Source of the DNA: Hallerella sp963652365
GTDB taxonomy: Bacteria; Fibrobacterota; Fibrobacteria; Fibrobacterales; Fibrobacteraceae
NCBI GenBank assembly: GCA_963652365.1
Contig: CAVJTH010000009.1
Coordinates: 1 to 64,000, forward strand
DNA: 64,000 nucleotides
Reading direction: 5' to 3'
Both the position numbers and the translations under genes were made by a program. Below, piece by piece: positions 60,164 to 64,000 of this stretch (the first letter of the stretch is position 1; each line of letters starts with the position of its first letter). Below the pieces are notes generated by a model that did not search any database, was not told where the DNA came from, and saw only the letters and a program-made list of their open reading frames with translations.

Positions 60164-61447
60164 ATGAATATTCTCGTTATCGGCAGTGGCGGTCGTGAAA
60201 ACGCGATTGCGCTTGCCGTCAAAAAGTCGCCGCTCTGTTCGAACCTGGTCGCCGCGCCGGGAAATCCGGGAATGGAACGCCTGGGAAAGTGCATCCCCGT
60301 CGATGTCGAAGATCCGCGCGCGATTGCGGACTTGGCGGAACGCGAAAAAATCGACCTGACGATTGTCGGACCGGAAGTTCCGCTGGTAAACGGGGTGGTC
60401 GATGAATTCCGTCGTCGCGGGCTTCGGGCATTCGGTCCGGTGAAAGGCGCAGCGGCCCTCGAAGGCAGCAAGGCGTTTTCCAAGAATTTCATGAAGAAGT
60501 ATGGGATCCCGACCGCTGCCTATGAAACGTTTACCGCGTTGGATCCGGCACTCGAATTTCTGAAGGAACATCCCGCTCCGATTGTCGTCAAGGCGTCGGG
60601 ACTTGCCGCCGGGAAAGGCGCTGTCGTCTGCCTCACGGACGCGGAAGCTCGGGAAGCGGTCGAGGAAATGCTCGGCGACAAGGCCGTATTCGGCGAATCG
60701 GGCAAGACGGTCGTCATCGAGGAATTCATGGATGGCGAAGAAGCGTCCCTCTTCGCGGTCTGCGACGGCAAGGATTACGTCCTGCTTTCGTCTGCCCAGG
60801 ACCACAAGCGGGTCTTTGACGGGGACAGGGGACCGAACACGGGCGGAATGGGCGCCTACACGCCGGCTCCGGTCGTCACGCCGGAAGTCCTTTCGCGGGT
60901 CAAAAAGGAAATTATCGAACCGACCCTTCGCGGCATGGCGCAGGAAGGCTCTCCCTATACGGGCGTTCTCTATGTGGGAATCATGGTAACGAAGGACGGT
61001 CCCAAGGTGGTGGAGTACAACTGTCGCCTGGGCGATCCGGAGTGTCAGGTCGTTCTCCCGGCTTACGACGGCGATGTCCTTGCGCTATTCGATGCCGCGG
61101 AAAAGGGAAACCTGAAGAATTTTGACGCTCCGGTCGAGCCGAAGGGTTCCGCGGCGATCGTCGTCATGGCGAGCGAAGGCTATCCCGGAAGCTATGCCAA
61201 GGGAAAAGCGATCTCGGGCATCGAGGCGGCGGAAGCTCTCGGCGCGATGGTCGTTCACGCGGGAACGAAAATGGAAAACGGTTCGCTCGTGACCGCGGGC
61301 GGTCGCGTCCTGGGCGTCGTCGGGACCGGTGCGGACCTGAAGGCTGCTCTCGACAAGGCTTACGAAGGCTGCGAAAAGATTCATTTCGACGGCGCTTTCT
61401 ATCGCAAGGACATCGGACAAAAAGGACTCGCAAAATGCAAGAAGTAA
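60164..61447 (+). CDS. purD: Phosphoribosylamine-glycine ligase
   Basis: PurD, 427 residues, ATP-grasp enzyme that makes GAR in purine synthesis. Motifs: ILVIGSGGRENAIALA, GPEVPLVNGVVDEF, GSKAFSKNFMKKYGIPTAAY, and DRGPNTGGMGAYTPAP. The start is the ATG with AAAGGA upstream. It overlaps purE by 13 bases. Confidence 0.97.
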   Translation: MNILVIGSGGRENAIALAVKKSPLCSNLVAAPGNPGMERLGKCIPVDVEDPRAIADLAEREKIDLTIVGPEVPLVNGVVDEFRRRGLRAFGPVKGAAALEGSKAFSKNFMKKYGIPTAAYETFTALDPALEFLKEHPAPIVVKASGLAAGKGAVVCLTDAEAREAVEEMLGDKAVFGESGKTVVIEEFMDGEEASLFAVCDGKDYVLLSSAQDHKRVFDGDRGPNTGGMGAYTPAPVVTPEVLSRVKKEIIEPTLRGMAQEGSPYTGVLYVGIMVTKDGPKVVEYNCRLGDPECQVVLPAYDGDVLALFDAAEKGNLKNFDAPVEPKGSAAIVVMASEGYPGSYAKGKAISGIEAAEALGAMVVHAGTKMENGSLVTAGGRVLGVVGTGADLKAALDKAYEGCEKIHFDGAFYRKDIGQKGLAKCKK

Positions 61448-61902
61448 AAAATCCCCTGGTGGGCATCGTCACCGGCAGCGCTTCGGACAAGGCGATTGTC
61501 GATAAGGTAACCGGCGTTCTCGACGAGTTCGGGGTGGTCTGGGAATACAACGTGCTTTCGGCTCACCGTACGCCGAACAAGACGGCGAAGTATGCGCAGG
61601 ATGCCGCCGGTCGCGGCGTGCAGGTTCTTGTCGGGATTGCCGGACTTGCCGCGGCTCTTCCGGGAACTCTTGCCGCGAACACGATCCTTCCGGTCATCGG
61701 CGTTCCGGGAGACGGCGGACCACTTTCGGGCGTGGATGCCCTGCATTCCATCGTGCAGATGCCATCCGGGATTCCCGTGGCGACGGTCGGAATCGGAAAC
61801 GGCAAGAACGCGGCCTATCTCGCGATCGCGATTCTCGCGCTTTCCCATGCGGACATTCGCAAGAAGCTTGCCGATTACCGCAAGTCCCTGGGCGATATCT
61901 AG
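61435..61902 (+). CDS. purE: N5-carboxyaminoimidazole ribonucleotide mutase
   Basis: PurE, 155 residues, moves the carboxyl group in the purine pathway. The substrate loop GIVTGSASDKAIVDKV, LSAHRTPNKTAKYA and HSIVQMPSGIPVATVGIGN are typical of class I PurE, which normally needs PurK for the preceding step. purK is not in the window. Translationally coupled to purD. Confidence 0.95.
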   Translation: MQEVKNPLVGIVTGSASDKAIVDKVTGVLDEFGVVWEYNVLSAHRTPNKTAKYAQDAAGRGVQVLVGIAGLAAALPGTLAANTILPVIGVPGDGGPLSGVDALHSIVQMPSGIPVATVGIGNGKNAAYLAIAILALSHADIRKKLADYRKSLGDI

Positions 61903-62670
61903 GTGCTCCGTACAGTCTCCCTGATCCTCTTGTCCGCTGTCGCCGCGTTTTCCCTGGATGCGGCAGGCGTTCCCTGGGCGAAGGGAGAACAGCTCTTCTT
62001 TCGGCTGAGCTGGGGCTTTGTCACGGCGGGTTCCGCCGACATGAACGTCTATCCGCGCGACGACGGAAAAGTGCTGTTCGAAAGCGTGGCACGGAACAAC
62101 GGCGCATTTAAATCGATCTATCCGGTCGCCGATACGATTCGGACGCTTTCTTCCTCGGCGACCCTTCTGCCCGATGCGTTTTCGAAAATCCTGAACGAGG
62201 GTTCCTATTTCAGCTCGTCCCGGATTCTCTTTGACCGAAAATCTCAAAAGGCGTTCCTTTCGGATACCGTCTTCGCGAATTCGCGGCGCAACGCCTTCAA
62301 GTCGAGCGTGGATACGGTTCTTTCCCTTGATGGCGACGAGCATTGCATCATTTCGGCGTTTTACCGTGTCCGCAGCATGGACCTGACCGGGAAGAAGGAA
62401 ACCTCCTTTTCCGCGGTCAGCGGCAAGAAGCGCTACGCTCTTCGGGTGATCATCCACGGGCGAGAGACCGTCGAAACGAAACTCGGCAAGTTCAAGTGCA
62501 TCAAGGTGGAGCCCGTTCTCGGCGATGACGGGGCGTTCAAGGCTTCGGGAAGGCTCTTTATCTGGCTTTCGGACGACAACAGGCGGTTGCCCGTGCTGAT
62601 GCGCGTGAAGATTCCCATCGGTTCCATCAAGGGGGAGCTGGTGAAATTCAACCAGGGAAGCGCGGAATGA
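61903..62670 (+). CDS. DUF3108 domain exported protein
   Basis: A 255-residue protein of the DUF3108 family of periplasmic beta-rich proteins. It starts at GTG directly after the purE stop (TAG-GTG). A signal-like segment (LRTVSLILLSAVAAFSL) comes first, then GEQLFFRLSWGFVTAGSADM and ETKLGKFKCIKVEPVLG, the latter typical of the family. It might act in outer-membrane lipid or polysaccharide handling; the exact role is unknown. Confidence 0.78.
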   Translation: MLRTVSLILLSAVAAFSLDAAGVPWAKGEQLFFRLSWGFVTAGSADMNVYPRDDGKVLFESVARNNGAFKSIYPVADTIRTLSSSATLLPDAFSKILNEGSYFSSSRILFDRKSQKAFLSDTVFANSRRNAFKSSVDTVLSLDGDEHCIISAFYRVRSMDLTGKKETSFSAVSGKKRYALRVIIHGRETVETKLGKFKCIKVEPVLGDDGAFKASGRLFIWLSDDNRRLPVLMRVKIPIGSIKGELVKFNQGSAE

Positions 62671-62710
62671 CAGCCTGCGACCTTTTTCAATTTTCTTTTA
62701 CAGAAAATAT

Positions 62711-62742
62711 TTTGCTTATATCCTTGAGAATAAACTATATTG
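62711..62742 (+). promoter_or_regulatory. Promoter of the outer-membrane protein gene
   Basis: TTTGCTT at 62711-62717 and TATATTG at 62736-62742 are spaced like a -35/-10 pair (18 bases between TTGCTT and TATATT). The gene starts 43 bases downstream. Confidence 0.5.
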
Positions 62743-62784
62743 AAAAGCGGAACTGTCCTATCTATAAATAGAGGCTCTTTAGCG

Positions 62785-63606
62785 ATGTTCAAAAAGATAA
62801 GTGTCCTGTTGTTTTCGTTGGCCGTGGCCAGCTTTGCCCAGAACGATGAAGACTCTTACGAGGCAAGCGCTTCGGACGAAAACGCCTATGTCGAGGAGTC
62901 CGATTCGCGGGCCATCGACCGCGCCAAGCGTCGTGAATTTGAAAAAGACCAGCGACTGGATGAATTTGCGAACAATATCCGTCGTCGCGACTGGCTGAAA
63001 GATCGCCTGGTGTTCCAGCTGGGCATGGGTTCCCGCCAACCGGTCATGGGCGAAACGGGGCTCGGCATGGGCTTTGGGTTTGGAGCGGAATACATCACGC
63101 GCTGGCATCTGGGTCTCTATGGCTCGTTCGGCTTCATCCCGAGTGGCGACGATCCGGATTTTTCGAACTTTACCCTGGAAGGCGGCACGGGCTGGAAGGT
63201 CGGTCTAAACTACTACCTTTTCCCGAAGAATCCGCTACACCTGGGCTTCTCCGCCTCCTATGGAACGGTCTATTACGACCATGACGTCGTTGCGGATTCC
63301 ACGAACGACTTCACCCGCAAGCTTCTCACGACGATGGGATTCCAGTTCGATGTCCTCATCACCTATCTGACGAACGAGTGGTACTATCTCCAGTTCGCAA
63401 TCGGCATGTACTATGCGCCGAACGCCTATGACGATTCCCATCAAAAGAACTTGAAGAACGAAGAGGTCTCCCGCGTGCTTGACAAGGACGGCATCTCGAA
63501 GTTCGGGCTTGTCTTTGGCATTACGATAGGATTCGCCTTGCCGGAATTCTTCCCGGATGCGACAGAAATTCGTCGTCGCGAACGCGAAAAGAAATACGAC
63601 GACTAG
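62785..63606 (+). CDS. Outer-membrane beta-barrel protein
   Basis: A 273-residue exported protein. The signal MFKKISVLLFSLAVASFAQ is followed by an acidic linker (DEDSYEASASDENAYVEE), a basic helical segment (AIDRAKRREFEKDQRLDEF) and about ten amphipathic strands (FQLGMGSRQPVMGETGLGMG, WKVGLNYYLFPKNPLHLGF). It ends with a charged tail (RRREREKKYDD). It is probably an outer-membrane barrel with a periplasmic N-terminal extension. I recognise no family. Confidence 0.7.
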   Translation: MFKKISVLLFSLAVASFAQNDEDSYEASASDENAYVEESDSRAIDRAKRREFEKDQRLDEFANNIRRRDWLKDRLVFQLGMGSRQPVMGETGLGMGFGFGAEYITRWHLGLYGSFGFIPSGDDPDFSNFTLEGGTGWKVGLNYYLFPKNPLHLGFSASYGTVYYDHDVVADSTNDFTRKLLTTMGFQFDVLITYLTNEWYYLQFAIGMYYAPNAYDDSHQKNLKNEEVSRVLDKDGISKFGLVFGITIGFALPEFFPDATEIRRREREKKYDD

Positions 63607-63632
63607 CTTGTAAAAGTCGAGCTTGACCCAGG

Positions 63633-63660
63633 CCTCGCCATGAAAGTGGCGAGGTTTTTG
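63633..63660 (+). terminator. Rho-independent terminator after the outer-membrane protein gene
   Basis: CCTCGCCA (63633-63640) pairs perfectly with TGGCGAGG (63647-63654) around TGAAAG, then TTTTTG. Confidence 0.93.
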
Positions 63661-63737
63661 CATCTTGTCGGAATGCTTCTGTTTTTTTACCAAGTTTCCG
63701 TAGATATTTTTCGGATTCAAGCGTTATAGGAGTGAAT

Positions 63738-63752
63738 AGGGAATCGTTCCCT
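63738..63752. repeat. Short inverted repeat upstream of the transposase-like gene
   Basis: AGGGAA-TCG-TTCCCT, followed by GTTTT. It may fold into a small hairpin in the leader of the next gene. The role is unclear. Confidence 0.4.
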
Positions 63753-63792
63753 GTTTTGCCGAAGCGAGGCGTATTCGCGATAAGGAACTTGC

Positions 63793-64000
63793 ATGAAGAC
63801 ACGAAAGGAAACCAGAAGACACGAGGAGACGTTCGAAGAATTCAAGGGAGCAGGCGTCTATGCCGACTTGATGCTCGATCCGACGTTCAAGAAGGCTTTC
63901 AATCCCGATACTCGAAACAAGGTCTGCCTGATAGAACTCTTGAACGCCTTGCTGGAGGGCGAGATGGAAAATCCAATTACGGATGTCCATTCCCGCGACA
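63793..64000 (+). CDS. PD-(D/E)XK nuclease family transposase (Rpn-like), 5' part
   Basis: The gene runs off the right edge; 69 codons are visible. After a charged N-terminus, GVYADLMLDPTFKKAFNPDT and LLNALLEGEMENPITDV match the start of the Rpn/PDDEXK_2 group, often called transposase-associated nucleases, which are abundant in Fibrobacter and Bacteroidota. The ATG at 63793 follows AAGGAACTTGC. The catalytic residues are beyond the edge. Confidence 0.72.
   Translation, partial: MKTRKETRRHEETFEEFKGAGVYADLMLDPTFKKAFNPDTRNKVCLIELLNALLEGEMENPITDVHSRD

Noticed and set aside
1..64000. CRISPR array
   Set aside because: No regularly spaced repeats with unique spacers were seen; the Cas4-like nuclease lacks other cas genes nearby.

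Overview
The window looks like chromosomal DNA of a member of the Fibrobacterota (Fibrobacter or a close relative). The reasons are a lipoprotein with the Fibrobacter succinogenes major paralogous (FISUMP) domain at 12647-13570, a secreted GH74 xyloglucanase whose C-terminal tail resembles a secretion-sorting domain (33986-36538), a giant Ig-like-repeat lipoprotein, outer-membrane barrel proteins typical of this phylum, and a partial PD-(D/E)XK transposase at the right edge. The coding DNA is moderately GC-rich. Genes are packed tightly, and stop and start codons often overlap (TGATG, ATGA, GTGA).

Left part (1-22057), mostly core and envelope genes: a repeat-rich stretch (1-268); a minus-strand set of inositol-phosphatase-like enzyme, sodium-dependent (NSS) transporter and LytTR response regulator; an outer-membrane protein; uvrC-dinB (DNA repair); an envelope operon of lipoprotein, LPP20-like protein, TPM-domain protein and an unknown protein; a minus-strand set FISUMP lipoprotein-ispD-NAD(P)HX dehydratase; a Gfo/Idh oxidoreductase; a prepilin peptidase; the 1761-residue Ig-repeat lipoprotein; a DUF6941-like protein; a phosphopantetheinyl transferase; and a small lipoprotein.

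Middle (22068-33929), DNA-processing and defence: a tRNA-Val(GAC) with a clear promoter and terminator is followed by an AT-richer two-gene Septu-type defence system (PtuA-like ATPase and PtuB-like HNH nuclease), a decayed gene fragment, an unknown gene, and then recC-recB-recD. After this come the GH74 enzyme, a DtxR-type regulator, purT and polA.

Core block (41692-50162): the conserved rpsB-tsf-pyrH-frr-uppS-cdsA-dxr-rseP cluster (translation, UMP kinase, undecaprenyl and phospholipid synthesis, isoprenoid synthesis, site-2 protease). It is interrupted after a tsf terminator by an orphan N6-adenine methyltransferase.

Right part (50203-60134), an accessory island between rseP and purD. It begins with about 220 bases of apparently structured RNA with two mutually exclusive hairpins, one of them a terminator. 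Next come four tightly coupled genes: a UvrD-like helicase, a PD-(D/E)XK Fe-S nuclease whose domain appears to be split across the helicase gene boundary, a type III Mod methyltransferase and a type III Res helicase-nuclease. A separately promoted NERD nuclease-like protein with a zinc ribbon follows. This composite cassette is the best candidate for an undescribed system. The window ends with purD-purE, a DUF3108 protein, an outer-membrane protein and the transposase fragment.
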